DNA from: Ridgeia piscesae | Lineage: Eukaryota > Annelida > Polychaeta > Sabellida > Siboglinidae | Assembly (NCBI GenBank): GCA_025642075.2 | Contig: JAODUO010001167.1 | Coordinates: forward strand, 1 to 64,000 | DNA: 64,000 bases | Direction of reading: 5' to 3' | Part shown: positions 24,781-37,984 of the stretch, in pieces | Position numbering within the stretch: position 1 is the stretch's first letter | Layout: each line of letters begins with the position of its first letter | Notes under the pieces: generated by a model | Seen by the model: only the letters and a program-made list of their open reading frames with translations | The model's database searches: none | Told to the model about the DNA's origin: nothing | Made by a program: the position numbers and the translations under genes

Positions 24781-27700
24781 GACAGAAGAGGGTAGAGCAT
24801 ACTTCGTCGTAGTTCGTGGAAGTGAACTATAAGTAGAGAATATGGTTTTGGATCGTCCAGCGTGCATGACGTATATATGTATCCCTGGTTACAACTCGCA
24901 TCGATAAGTTTATTCTAGAAACTAGAAGTGCTGAACTTGGGACATATGTTTCATGTGACTATCATCGTATTCGTAGACATAGGCTATAGCGACGTATACA
25001 AACTGATCATAGACATAGCCATAGTGTCGATTATGGGTGTACAACACGTATACAACGTTACAGTTGTATGATACAGTTGCCTGTCAGTGTCTTTCTGTTG
25101 TACACCGGCCTACACCACATGTTATGTAGGCATCAAGTTGAATGTATGATATAATAATGTAATATAGCTTATAATATACACCTACGCCAATGCTACACTG
25201 ACAATGCCACTGAATTGAGTTTGAAATTGTTCAAGGATTATGTTGCGATAATTAAATTATTTATGACAGCATGATAAGCACAATGACATTACTGGATTTT
25301 ACGTGATATGAATATTTAATAATCATTGGAGTACACTGGTCAGGTCAGGTCCCAGCTGATGATGCCAACTGGGAACTTATTGGATCAATAATAGGTGAGC
25401 TTGATGAGCATTGCTGCTTTTTTGTCAATATACACCATCAGACTAATCCCGTAAATTATATAAATCTGAAGCGTTTCAAGAGAAAAATATTGGTGTTCTG
25501 ATGTAGATATGTGGGTATTATCCCTTATGTCAGTGAAACATTTCGTCAAAAAAATGTATTTGCACACATCTGATCGATTTTCATTGTGCTGTTGGATGAA
25601 GATAGAGTAATAGATATGATTAGTCTAGACTGAATTGAGCACCAGTACAGAACTGCTGTGCATTAACTGGCAGGGAAGCTGCCAGTGGCATTGTCTGTTT
25701 GTAATGAGACAGCGTGTGCCTGTTACATTATCCAGTTGACTGCTAACAGACAGCTCAGCTGTATGTAACTTGTACCAGGAAATATTGCTCTGACATTATG
25801 CCGATTCCTCGTGGATGTGATGGAGACTGCTATAGTGCCTGGGTGTAGCAATTAGAACATGTAGCATATAGAAATTGATATGCCTTAAAGGCTGATATGC
25901 CTTAAAGGCCCCATTGTACGATGAGCCTGGAGCTGAGGCAGTTGTGTCATATATACATATAAGTGATGGATAACAACATCTTGCATTACCAAGTATTGCT
26001 AGATGCAGTTGTACAGAAGCGATTGACATAAATCAATGCATTGCATGTGGGTTTATATTTACTACCATTTTGATTTATTCACAAATAATCTATTGTTGGT
26101 TGTTGAGCAAAAACATTTGTGTAATTTCATTAAAATTAATAAGTTTCACAATTGTATGATGCTGCTACAACAGTTTCAAACTTTCAATATTGTAACAAAT
26201 TAAATTGCACAAGCTGTAATATGCTCAGAGTCAAGAGTCCATTTCAGTTATAGCAGTTACAGAACGTTACAATTTACCATTACAATGTCATAACAGGATT
26301 TCTGTTACCCAATATTTTAAACATTGAAATATCCAGTGTGCAATACATAGCTTTATGTAGAGACCCATCCACCCATCATTTGGACGGGTAAAAACGAATA
26401 TGGACGGGTCGAAATATTGGTGGACGGGTAAACAATGAAGGAGCAGAAAAAGGTCTTCCAAAACCATAGATATTGTTAGTTATGCCTTGAAAGTGAGTAA
26501 AAATGGTGTCACATGTGTGTTTGTAGTCCGTTTCATGTCATCAGACACATTTAAAAGTTTGTAAATTGGCTTAACAGTTAACATCCATGTGTCTACCAAA
26601 ACATGTGACTGGCAATAATTTTATCCTGCATGAAGCCCTGACTTGTTGACTTTTAAAATGATACATAAAATGTTTTTCAAACTATTTAAGAGCTATCTTT
26701 TACAGACTATTTCATTAAAGGAATATTAGACACGGTTTTGGATCAATATTCCAGTGATAGTTGTAGTAACTTTGTGATTTATAATTTAATTGCTTAGCTG
26801 TTTAAAGTCTTGCTCTTAAACATGATTTCAATAAACTATAATCTGTGTATATTGTAGAGGTAATATTTCTTTAAGTAAATTAATCAAATAACATTAAAAA
26901 GGTGATCAACAAGTAAATGATTCTCAAAGCCGATATTTTCTTTGAAGGTAATTGAATTTTATTTTTATTTTATAATATAATCTTACACTGGTGAAATGTG
27001 TTAATTAAAAATTTCTTTTAATAATGTTTAAACATATAATCAGCTATACACAATGATCAGCCGGACTGCAAACTGTCTGGCATGTTCATGGCAAGGGTTT
27101 CTTGAGTTGATGCATTGCGCATATCGGAGACAGAGACGATGGTACTGCAAGGTAAATGATAATGTCAGAGACAGCAGTGGCACTAAGTCATAAAAATGCC
27201 AACATATAAATACCAAGTACAGTGTGCAACTGAACCTATTTGAGCTAGACCTTGCCACCCAGTTACTGGTAGTCCCTGTGGCTATGATACATGTACTGTG
27301 GTACCATAATATCTATATCCCTATTAACGCAAGTATGCAAAATCGCAAACACGTTTCTAGCCGTTTGTGTGGTCCTGTGTGTATAAATAGCCTGCACAGC
27401 TAGTTTCTGGTTGATAGATTGTGTTCCCTTAGAAGTTCTAGTTGCGGACATTGGTGATTATGGCACAACATAAAAAAAGTCACGATGCCATGCTTTTGAG
27501 TCTGATTTGTAAGTTATGGGTAATGAGTACTCAGTTTATGTTCTTTTCTGCTGTACTAATACGTACCGTATTGGCCCTAATAGATGCGCATTGCATGAGT
27601 GCATGAGTTGGGGTGCTCATATGTTAATTTCTCAAAAAAACATAAGTCACACAAGAGTTGGACAAAGTCAAAAAGGTTATACATGTCGCATGCATGCAGA

Positions 27701-30700
27701 GACAGACTCAGCACATCTACCACAAAACACTGGTGCTCAATTGATAGAACATTTTACAATGTTCATGACAGGAATTCATGACTAGAGATATTTTGCCTAA
27801 CGTGCAGCGATAGCAAAACATGTTTCACTAATTATGCAGCAGCAGTTAAGTAGCAAAATATAAGTATAAATGAAGGAGATTTGCATCAACAGGAATGTTC
27901 ACCATAATTATTGCTAATTTTAATGTGGTACATTTTGCAGCAGGGGGAATTATAATGGTACAAGTATATTCTGAAGAAAAGTGATCAGTCACAGTTATGT
28001 TGTTAAACAAATCTGTACTACAATAATGCTCTAATTGTAAACAGTTACAGTTTGATTTTAGCCACAAGTACTACTAGTAAATTGTGATGCCAGATGGTTT
28101 GAATGACATTTTGTAATTGCAGACATTTCTATAATTTTCTGGACGGTGAATGACACTTGAGATGACGGATGGTGGCAGAAAGTTACCATTTGATTAATAT
28201 CCTTTTTTTAAATAAAGCCATATCATTCTGATCCTAGTGATAGCCGGTTTGATTTTTTTTAAATACATGTTTGTTTATAATATGAAATAAGAATCACGTA
28301 CTGCAAACTGGATCCAGCATAAGTGAACTACCATTGCTATGTTGTAAAGACATGCACACCTTCCTAAAAGAATATGTAAGCTTCTAATTGTTTAAAAAAT
28401 TATTATTTTCACAAAAAATCTGAATTTACCTAAATTGCAGATATTGCACATGGAATTTCTATTTATTTTATGATAAAGTGAAAATGACAGGCAATTTTCT
28501 GTTAAAATGTATTGAACATAATGATGAGTCAAATTACAGTATTTCATTGTCATAAACTCAGTGAAGTGAGTACATAAGTTCAGTACATACTTCTTATCCC
28601 GGTCTTTATGCAGCGTGGCCTCTGGCTTCTAGCGTTCTTGTTTATCACACAAAAACTAAGATAAACAACTTCCTTGGTGTGTGTGCCTTTGCAGTTTGTT
28701 TGCATAATTCATGTTGTGTTGACATGGAACAAACTTTTATTAAAATTCCATCTATTTCAAGTGTTCAACTAAACTGTTTTTCTGAGTAGAACCACTTTAT
28801 GCTTTGCCGTGTAAGATCTAGTCATGAATTGGATATTGTTAACCTTCGCTATGTGTAAACATATAACATAATATACAACTTTGTTGGGTGGGAAATATAT
28901 GTTCTGAAAGTATGTAGTATGTGATTTCTGATTTGTGACAGAAAATTCACCTCAAGTTTGGAAATGTGCCGATTGTCATTGCCTGGGTGGGTGCAATGTT
29001 TATTCTAGTCTTGGGACAGTTTTTATGAGCACTGTTTTTACTAGCATACCCACTATTTTACAGGCTACACAACATAAACAGTTCACTGCAGGGCCAAATG
29101 AACCAAGAACTAGTGTAGCCATAAAGATCATGCTACTGCAGTCTACTTATTTATGTCAACATAAACTACATCTTCAAAGCAAAATCAACAGTTTTATCAG
29201 AGTACAAGTTATAGTTTACATGTGTTACCACATCTTAGTTTTAGTTAGAACATGTTTCAACTGATTGTTATATTTATTGAAGTGTGCAATGTACACATAT
29301 TCTGAAAATATAGAATGACTGGCCAAGTCACTGAGTGAGTGAGTGATCAACTACAGGTTATCATAATTTGACAATAATTAACTTTATAAACTTTAAAGAC
29401 ATCTGGTTATTTGTACAACACGCTACCATAAAAGCAATGACGCAGCTGGCTTGTACATAAAACTCGAAACAATTTACATTTCCACTAACTTAAAGTTAAC
29501 ATTCATAGATCAACAAACGACTCATTTATCCTTAGCACTGAATTGATAACCACTGAGGTTTCTCAGGTAGGAGAAAGGCCCTCTGGAGAAGGCATATCAT
29601 AAAATCATAAGTATGTAACTTGTATTGTGTATTCTGGAATACAAAATTGGTAGATCAGAGGCCAATGATGAAAAGCAAAATGAACATTGATGGATGTGAG
29701 CGACCTCAGTCCCCATTTCTCAAAGTGGAGATGCACTTACATTAATCCCAAGTTAACTTAATTATTTACATATCAACATCTGCAAACAGTTTCTGTTGTT
29801 GAAAATGATATATTTACAGTGATTCTGAACTTATATGACTTGTCGGGGACAGTTGTCAATAGTGTATTCATTGATTTTATTTTTCGGCATTAGCAGACCG
29901 AAGAGGAAATCATGTGGAGACAGGTAACACACTTGTAACACACTTGTAACACAGCACAGGACATTGTCTGCACACGCTACTTGTAGACCGCAATACACAT
30001 TTGCGCTTATTGAATTTGAGCACAGATATTTTTACATAATTATTTCGATCGATGCCCAGTGACTGAGTTAGTTTGCTTGCTGCACAGTAGAATGTTAGCA
30101 TTTGGTGTATTGTATTGGTTGCACAGGTATGTTTTATATGAATTAATTTCATGAATTAATATGATTGAAGAAATCTATAAGATTTATTTTCTTTTAAAAT
30201 GTCATACTCAATTCATGTTACCCTTCACAAATCAGGTTATTTTATGTAAATATTTAGTAGTGTGAATATTTATCAAAATCAGTAATGTGTGTGATATTGT
30301 AAGTTGGCTTGTAGAAAATGCATATTTTAACCAAATAGCCGTCCCATGAATTTGCTTTTATCATTACATGTGGAACATGTTTGGAATTCACTATCATCAG
30401 AAGCTAATGGCTTCCGTATCTGCAAGACATCTTTTTTGTTCAGAATTTCGACCAATCTTATCTTATTATCTGGTAAGGAAAGGAATTAATGAAATTGTCA
30501 TACAGAGGAAGGGTGTTTCATCAGATCCAACTGACACATAAATGAGTGCACACTAAGTGTCCATGTAACCTTAGAAATAGATGATACCACAGTCTGAAAT
30601 TTGATACCGTGGACACTTTTTTTAAAGACAGCAACAGTGGATGCATTTCATTTTGTTCCTGCACCTCAAGTGTTTCTTGCTTTGCCACTGATGTTATCTG

Positions 30701-32949
30701 ACCATAAACTTAGAAGAAAGGACTTTATCTTTACGGAGAACAAAGTCTACATTCACAACGTCAGGGAAGTACTGCCAGATGAGTGTCTGGCAAAATGTGT
30801 CACCAGTGTAAAGTAAAAACTAGGGCAGACATTTTCTAGGAATCTAATGTTTCATGATCATCCTGACATTTGATACATTCTGGCATGTAGTTAGTTATAA
30901 TCTGACAGTGTTTACCACCAGAACAGAACAAGGGGTTCCAGCTGTTTTTAATAAATGTTTAATGTCTTACGGATATTAACAATTTGGTAGTGCGCTGTCT
31001 TGTGAAGTCCACTCACTGGGATTAATTGAATGTACGAATGTCTAATCTGTATACATACAATTTGTGTACATTATTTACGCCCAGTGGTAGCTACTCATTA
31101 AAACAACTACTATGTACTCAGACTGGTTTTTGCAGTGTTCACATAAATATACTACATGAGTATGAACTTACAATGACAAACCACAAGAATCAATATTATT
31201 TCCACAGTTCAGATGTTTCTGAGTAGAAACACCTCCAGCTTTGCCATGAAAGATATTGATCAACTGAAAACTGTTGATCTTTTCTATGTAAACTTATATA
31301 ATAATTACTATAATAACATTGTGGAGACATGAGGGGAGACACAAGTTGGAGAGAGGCCGGTGAGGACAGCATACTGTGGAAAGAACAGACAAACAGAGTG
31401 ATCCTATAGTATTCGGAACTGACCTTCACCCCTGTACAACAGGCACCAGGGACGAAAACAATGAAAAGACTTAGTATTATGTAATTGTCAAAATTATGGA
31501 AGCAAAACCATCTAGTTGAATGATAATGGAAGATTATACAGCAATTGTCATTACAAACATGTTGGTATTTAGTCAAAACGTTCCTTATATCTGATGGTCG
31601 TCGCAGATATTAATCCAAAAATCCATGACCAGTACATCATAATCATGTGGATATGTATACTGTACTAATAAGTAATAACAAGGCTTTCATATGGAGTGCT
31701 TGATCCCAATTAGTGGTCAGAACATCACTGGTGTTGCTGGTCTAAAGAGCTGTGGCTTCTCAGAAGTCTACAGAATCAGCAGGTGATTCAGTGTTTATGA
31801 CACGCAAGGTCCTTTATTGCAGTATGTGATAGTGTGTATCTGTGATAGTGTGTATCTGGAGCCCTGATGTGGCCAGTGGCCACTCACACAGCACAGCCCT
31901 TGGTCCTGTCACTGACACAGATTGTGGATCAGCCTGAGGCTTCTATTTCCTAGGAATTGTGTCAGTGGAGATAGAGATTATGGGTGAAAAGTTACAGTGG
32001 TGTTGAAGTCTGAGAAGGATGTGGTGATCATAGATGTGGAACATATAACTTTGGCCATGAATCGGTCATTCAGTTCCATCTGCTGCTGTTTCAGATTTAA
32101 GCAACGGTGGATTTTATTTTCAGTCGGAAAACTGGATGTGGTTATTTCTTTCTTGGGCATGCTGCAGTGCAACTTAAGTTTGGAGGCACTTGCGTTCATG
32201 TGCAACTTCTGACACTAATAGCTGCTTTTAGTGCTTTCCTTCCTCTACGTCTGCCTCGTAAATTACATTCATTGTGACTAAATTTCCGTGACTTCATTTG
32301 TGACATTTTCATGTGATTTTCTTTTATTTCCTTGACTTTTGCTCCATCTTTCTAACTTGCTGCACATCAACTCGAGGTTCTGTGCACTATTACTAGTTTT
32401 ATTACAACTGTAATTCTTACTTCAAATGATGAACAAGCCGTGTTCTGTATTAGATAAATATTCTGAGCTACAAATGTTGTTTTCTAAATTTGTGCACAGT
32501 AGATCAGTTTTAGTGGTTCATTGCATGCTGGAAACATCCAAAGGCTACATAATTATATTCCATGGCTGGTTTGTTAAGTTATCTTACTTACAATTTCATT
32601 ACATGTGATCATCGATCTATGATATGCTGCCTTGCACTTAAATCTAGACTGGTAATTAATATGACTGGTTAATCTGGTTTGACTTTTGCTGTTTCACAAA
32701 AATGTATGTGTTAACTATGTACTACTAGACTATATCTACCAGAATAATGAATTAATCTGAAACATTGTTCGCAGCTTGAGTTTTGCACCTATGTAATATT
32801 CACATTAAAAAGATGCATTCAAATTGAAAACATACCAATACTTTAACACCAGGTGGTCTACAGTCAGAAGGTCCTACTTGCAAAAACCTTTATGTTGGCT
32901 CATTCCCACACCTCAGACAGCAAACTGTTACCACCCTCAGCTAACAAAA
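24781..32949. other. About 8 kb without recognised gene; MITE at 26347-26638
   Basis: AT-rich unique sequence on both strands with short open frames lacking domain content or good splice pairs. No RNA genes recognised. If SARM1 has an upstream exon near 24.6 kb this would be intron. Confidence 0.45.
26347..26638 (-). mobile_element. MITE family A, full-length copy
   Basis: Reverse orientation: begins ATAGCTTTATGTAGAGACCC and ends ATCCTGCATGAAGCC. Interior motifs match the copies at 21159 and 21516. Confidence 0.87.
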
Positions 32950-33170
32950 CAAACAATTCATTCAGCTGTATGAGTACCTGACTATAGACAGTGGTGGATA
33001 TTTGTATGAGCAGCATCCATGCATTAATTGCAGCATAGCAGGATGTTTCCCAGAGAAGTTGAGATATGGCGTTTGATTGAACAGGTCTGCCAGGGTAGTA
33101 AAGTGTAAAGCGTTTTGAGCAATCCTGACAACTGGATTCTGCACTATATCAAACTTACCATTATTTACTT
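32950..33170 (+). mobile_element. SINE copy, lacking the tRNA-like head
   Basis: It shares ACTATAGACAGTGGTGGATA, AAAGTGTAAAGCGTTTTGAG and CAATCCTGACAACTGGATTC with the full copy at 37045 in the same orientation. Confidence 0.75.
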
Positions 33171-33722
33171 GGTCTGAAAAAATAATCCCCATACACATGA
33201 AAACAAAATATTATGACATGTATGACCGTCATTTTGATTAACTTAACAGTACTGTAACATGTGTTTTAAATCCAGACATGCTTCCAAAGCAGCTTAATCT
33301 ATCCTTATCTGATATCATATTTCAGCTATTTTGACAGCCAGATATCAAATTTTCTGGTTACATGGTCAGATTATGTCTGTGTACATGTCTTATCAGATTG
33401 TTCTGACTGTTGACGGAGCTTCAGTCAACTTTGCTTGTTTTTTTCAGTTTCCAAGCAAGCGTAATTGTGTTGCTTCAGCTTAGTGACATTGCGATGTGTT
33501 CAGAATACTGCTGCTGTGCTATTGTGAGCCAGCTGCCACCAGTAACTGCAGCACTCAAAGCAGGCGTTGCTTAGGATGGTAAATCTTGTGCTGGGCCCAT
33601 ATTGCTGAGAGATTTATGAATTCGTAAATTGCATTTTCTGCTTAAACACAGCGGAAATGCTCTCCCTGCAGGGATGTCACTCACAACATGTATTACAGTG
33701 TGGCAAATAGAAGCAACCATTC

Positions 33723-34000
33723 ATAGTTTTATTTACAGACCCATCCACCCATCATTTGGATGGGTAAAATCAGTTTGTGACAGGTAGAAATACCACTGGA
33801 CGGGCGGTGGATGGGTAGAACATAAGGAGCAAACCAATAAATCACTTGTACATTATTCTTTGAAAATGTTTGTAACACGTGTTTTTAGTTTATTTCATTT
33901 CATAATGCACACCTTCACAGGCTTGTAGGTATGTCAGTTAAAATGCATGTGTCTCCCATAAAGTTTGTGATTGGTAAACATTTGATCCTGCATAAAGGCC
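33723..34000 (-). mobile_element. MITE family A copy abutting a 15-bp minisatellite
   Basis: Reverse orientation, from CATAGTTTTATTTACAGACC to GATCCTGCATAAAG. The last AAAG of the terminal repeat is also the first bases of the adjoining 15-bp repeat unit. Confidence 0.82.
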
Positions 34001-34442
34001 TGGACTGTAAAGGCCTGGACTATAAAGGACCTGGACTGTAAAGGCATGGAATGTAAAGACCTGGACTGTAAAGGTCTGGACTATAAAGGGCCTAGACTGT
34101 AAAGGTCGGGACTATAAAGGACCTAGACTGTAAAGGCATGGCCTGTAAAGGCCTGGACTATAAAGGACCTAGACTGTAAAGGCATGGAATGTAAAGGCAT
34201 GGACTGTAAAGGCATGGACTATGAAGGCATGGAATGTAAAGGCATGGACTGTAAAGGCATTGACTGTAAAGGCATGGACTATGAAGGCATGGAATGTAAA
34301 GGGCATGGACTGTAAAGGCATGGAATGTAAAGGCATGGACTGTAAAGGCATTGACTGTAAAGGCATGGACTATGAAGGCATGGAATGTAAAGGGCATGGA
34401 CTGTAAAGGCATGGAATGTAAAGGGCATGGACTGTAAAGGCC
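34001..34442 (+). repeat. 15-bp minisatellite, left block
   Basis: About 29 imperfect copies of AAAGGCATGGACTGT and variants (GGCCTGGACTAT, GGACCTAGACTGT). Because 15 is divisible by three, open frames such as GMDCK and FTVHA repeats arise by chance. Confidence 0.95.
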
Positions 34443-34961
34443 AGGGCCCAGTTTCATGGAGCGTACTTAAGACGTCATAGCGGGCGATAACCCTTCGAAA
34501 GCCTAAAACGTTGTAAAGTTGCGCTAGTTGCATTTCATGAGTCTGCTCCATAGTTGCATTTAGCTGCACCATGTATTTAGTAGGCGTAACTTTACGCTAG
34601 TTGAAATATTTACGGTATGCTCCCGAAGTTGAAATATGTAAGGTATGCTCCCGACACGCCCACTCTCAACAAAATAATTTTTAATGTTTACATTGGATAT
34701 CCTTTACATTCATCATAGCTTCCTATTTGCTATGCGAACGACAAAGTCGGCAGCTAGAAAGAAAAAAGGTTGTTCAGACAGCACAAATACAGGGATTCCC
34801 ACCGCGACCTAACTAGGTCAATTCTAAGTCAATTTAGTGGCGCGAATGCTAAATTGATCTCATGAACCAGCCGCCAGCTGCATTGACTATTCGTTGTTAG
34901 CTGCGACCAGTAGACCGCATAATTGCACGTAAAGTTACACGGCTATATGAAACTGGGCCCT
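34443..34961. mobile_element. Inverted-repeat transposon inserted in the minisatellite
   Basis: It is bounded by perfect 15-bp terminal inverted repeats, AGGGCCCAGTTTCAT at 34443 and its complement ending at 34961. The 519-base interior has no coding frame and includes a 28-base direct repeat near 34598-34654 (GGTATGCTCCCGA shared). The same minisatellite resumes immediately on the other side. I see no target duplication longer than one or two bases. Confidence 0.85.
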
Positions 34962-35283
34962 GAACTGTAAAGGACCTAGACTGTAAAGGCCTGGACTGTA
35001 ACTGCCTGGACTGTAACTGCCTGGACTGTAACGGCATGGACTGTAAAGGCATTGACTTAAAGGCATGGGCTGTAAAGGCATGAACTGTAAAGGCATGGAT
35101 TGTAAAGGCATGGACTGTAAAGGCATGGATTGTAAAGGCATGGACTGTAAAGGCATGGACTGTAAAGGCATGGGCTGTAAAGGCATTGACTGTAAAGGCA
35201 TGGACTGTAAAGGCATGGACTGTAAAGGCATGGACTGTAAAGGCATGAACTGTAAAGGCATGGACTGTAAAGGCATGCACTGT
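34962..35283 (+). repeat. 15-bp minisatellite, right block
   Basis: About 21 copies of AAAGGCATGGACTGT, more uniform than in the left block. Confidence 0.95.
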
Positions 35284-37044
35284 GCATAGTGTTGTTGTTG
35301 TCTGCAGACACTAGGGTTTCAGGTTTCTGCCTAATGTTTCTAGATCCTTTGCTGGAAAGCTCGGGAAAAGTCCAAATGCTGCCACTGTGATGGCTGCCTT
35401 AGCGGTGACCACAGCATGTCACTAGATGTTATCCCGTCTTCTAAGACAGGTTTGTTATCAAGATAGTTGTTTCTGCAAACTGAGCTTACAACGGGTACAC
35501 GTCTGCAGAGCTTTGCCTGTTAGGTGCTGACACCTAGTTTTGTGCATGCACACTGCTTTGCTATTCAAGGGCTGATGTACACTATACAAATATCAGGGTT
35601 AAAGGTCACCTGGAGTGGGTTATTAATTGCTAGTTCTACTAATTCAACATGCAGTTGATTTTGAGGGCTGATCACATTTTTGTTTCATTAATAAATATTT
35701 AGGGCCTTCTTGATGCCCATTAGAACTTGCATACATGTACATTTATGCCATGGTGGTCATTTCTGATATGCACACATTTATTATAGAATGACTAAAATAC
35801 TTCTGACTTGTAAAAACACATATGACTCATCAACACAGATACATGTACAAAATATATGTATAAATAAAAAATAAAATTCTATATAATATATTTAAAAAAA
35901 ATTATTTATACATATATTTTGTACATGTATATTTGTATTATACATGTATATTGCAAAATAAATATGTTACTTTTATGTTATCTTACTGCTTCTATATAAT
36001 TTTCACTTTCCTCATGTCAAACCTGAGCCAAATAGAGGACTGTTTAAATACATAATTGTGCATTATAGGAACTGTTCACCTGTGAACATTACAATGATTT
36101 ATTATGTCATATTCATGACATAATTTCTGGTTGTAAACAGATCCTGAAATGAAGACTCAAACCTGAAATAAACATGCATTTAAAACTGGAAAATATAATT
36201 ATCTAGAATTGGGTAATTTTATTTTTTTAAATGACAATGTATATATAGCTACATTATCCAGTAAAAATCATTGTAAAATAATGCTATGCAAAGTCAATAA
36301 ACAAGTTTACTATTTAGTGGGTTTTAAGGGAGTGGGATTTTGTTTCTGTGCATAATGTCACTACCTAAATCTGAAGAACTAAAGTAAAAACAACTGTTGT
36401 TACTATGTGTATCCTACAAGAAACATCCTGTCTGCTTTATGATCACACACAATTCTGACACCCGTCCAATCTACACAATCCATTGAGTGCTAATCAAACA
36501 CAGACACAACCACTAGCAGTGATTTCTATCCAACCAACTTCATCTCCAGTCTCAACAATGACGTGTCGGTCATATCTTTACATGTAGCGTTTGTGTTTTA
36601 ACATCCGTGTGACTATACAGTTTGTCTGAGCAGTCAATCTCCCTGTGCATCTGCCAGCGTTGTGGGTATGTATGATTTGTTCAAGGCAACCATATGCTCC
36701 CATAAGTCAGATGGCCAGTTCCAGAATTCAGCAGCCCCTTGACAGGTAATAAGCCAAGTGTTTGTTTACGACTACAGCATGATGGTACTGACATGCACTG
36801 GATAACAGCTACCAAACAGTAAATAATTGTCATTTTGTAGTTTCTGGATAATAGTGTTCACCTGAAGTTAGAGTATTCATGGTATAAAATTTGTATTCTT
36901 TTAGACTGTATTTTGACTTGTATTTCATAGAAAAAGAATTGCATTTATTTGACCCATACGTAATAAATGATTTTATACATGGTATAATATATGACATTGA
37001 AATAACAAAACAAAATTGTCAGGAGACTCCTCTTTATGGCACAA
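35284..37044. other. No gene recognised; perfect hairpin at 35840-35929
   Basis: AT-rich sequence, no domain-bearing frame. The hairpin is listed separately. Confidence 0.45.
35840..35929. repeat. Perfect 28-bp-arm inverted repeat
   Basis: The left arm 35840-35867 (TACATGTACAAAATATATG then TATAAATAA) is exactly complementary to 35902-35929, with a 34-base AT-rich loop. Confidence 0.9.
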
Positions 37045-37375
37045 TGTAGAGCGCAGTGGCTCAGGGGTAGAGCTTTGAACTCTCAACTAAGAGGACCCGG
37101 GTTTGAATCCTGTACTGCAGTGTTAAAAACCTTGGGCAAGTTTCTTCACTCTATACATTGGTCCAGTTCACACAACTGTATAAAGGAATACCTGGATATA
37201 GACAGTGGCAGATATGTGCGAACAGCCGTTGCGCATTAACTGTAGCATATGGCTGGATACTTCCCAGAAGTTGAGACAGTGTCTGATTGAATAGGTCTGT
37301 CAGGGAAGCAAAGTGTAAAGTGCTTTGAGCAATCCTGAGGATTGGATACTGCGCTACATAAGTGGTACTTGTTTT
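37045..37375 (+). mobile_element. tRNA-derived SINE, full-length copy
   Basis: A tRNA-like head at about 37051-37117 has an A-box-like TGGCTCAGGGGTAGAGC and a B-box GGGTTTGAATCC with normal spacing. It is followed by a family-specific body (AAAACCTTGGGCAAG, GACAGTGGCAGATATGTGCG) and a tail ACTGCGCTACATAAGTG. Four further partial or full copies occur in the window. The head would not fold as a proper cloverleaf, so it is not a tRNA gene. Confidence 0.85.
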
Positions 37376-37689
37376 TTTTCTCACAATTTATATATTATAT
37401 AAAGTTGAATAAGGTAGTGGGTATGTATTTTCCAAACAGCTGTAATATTTATAGGCGTTGGAAGGCAGGCAAATATAATAATAAATAAACATAACAATAA
37501 ATTAAACATCTGTGTATAAGGTTAATGAAATAAGATACAACCACCAATTCCTGGGTAAGTGTCACTGGTCAAGGATTTGACACATTTCAATTACAGCATG
37601 TCCAAGTAAATATAACATGCATGTGTATAAGTATTATCTTTACATATACTCGAAATGCAGGCTCATGTATTTTGTTTTACTTTTTGGCA

Positions 37690-37984
37690 GGGCTTTACGC
37701 AGGATAAAATTATTGCCAGTCACACATGTTTTGGTGGACACATGGATGTTAACTGTTAAGCCAGTTTACAAACTTTTAAATGTGTCTGATGACCTGAAAT
37801 GGACTACAAACAGATTTTACTCACTTTGAAGGCATAACTAACAATATCTATGGTTTTGGAATACTTTTGTTTTGCTTCTTCAATTTTTTACCCATCCACC
37901 ACCCATTCACCCATATTTCTACCCATCCATATTCATTTTTACCCATCCAAATGACGGGTGGAGGGGTCTCTACATAAAGCTATG
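37690..37984 (+). mobile_element. MITE family A, full-length copy
   Basis: From GGCTTTACGCAGGATAAAAT to TCTACATAAAGCTATG, with the family interior and CCCATCCA-rich right part. Confidence 0.87.

Noticed and set aside
28600..28620. Another MITE family A end (GGTCTTTATGCAG)
   Set aside because: Only about 13 bases match and no interior or opposite end follows.
34158..35311. Repeat proteins GMDCK, FTVHA, PLQSM and YSPCL on both strands
   Set aside because: A 15-bp minisatellite keeps several frames open on both strands at once; the pattern is periodicity, not coding.
37045..37117. A tRNA gene with A and B boxes
   Set aside because: It is the head of a dispersed SINE; the acceptor-stem pairing is absent and the body continues into the SINE tail.
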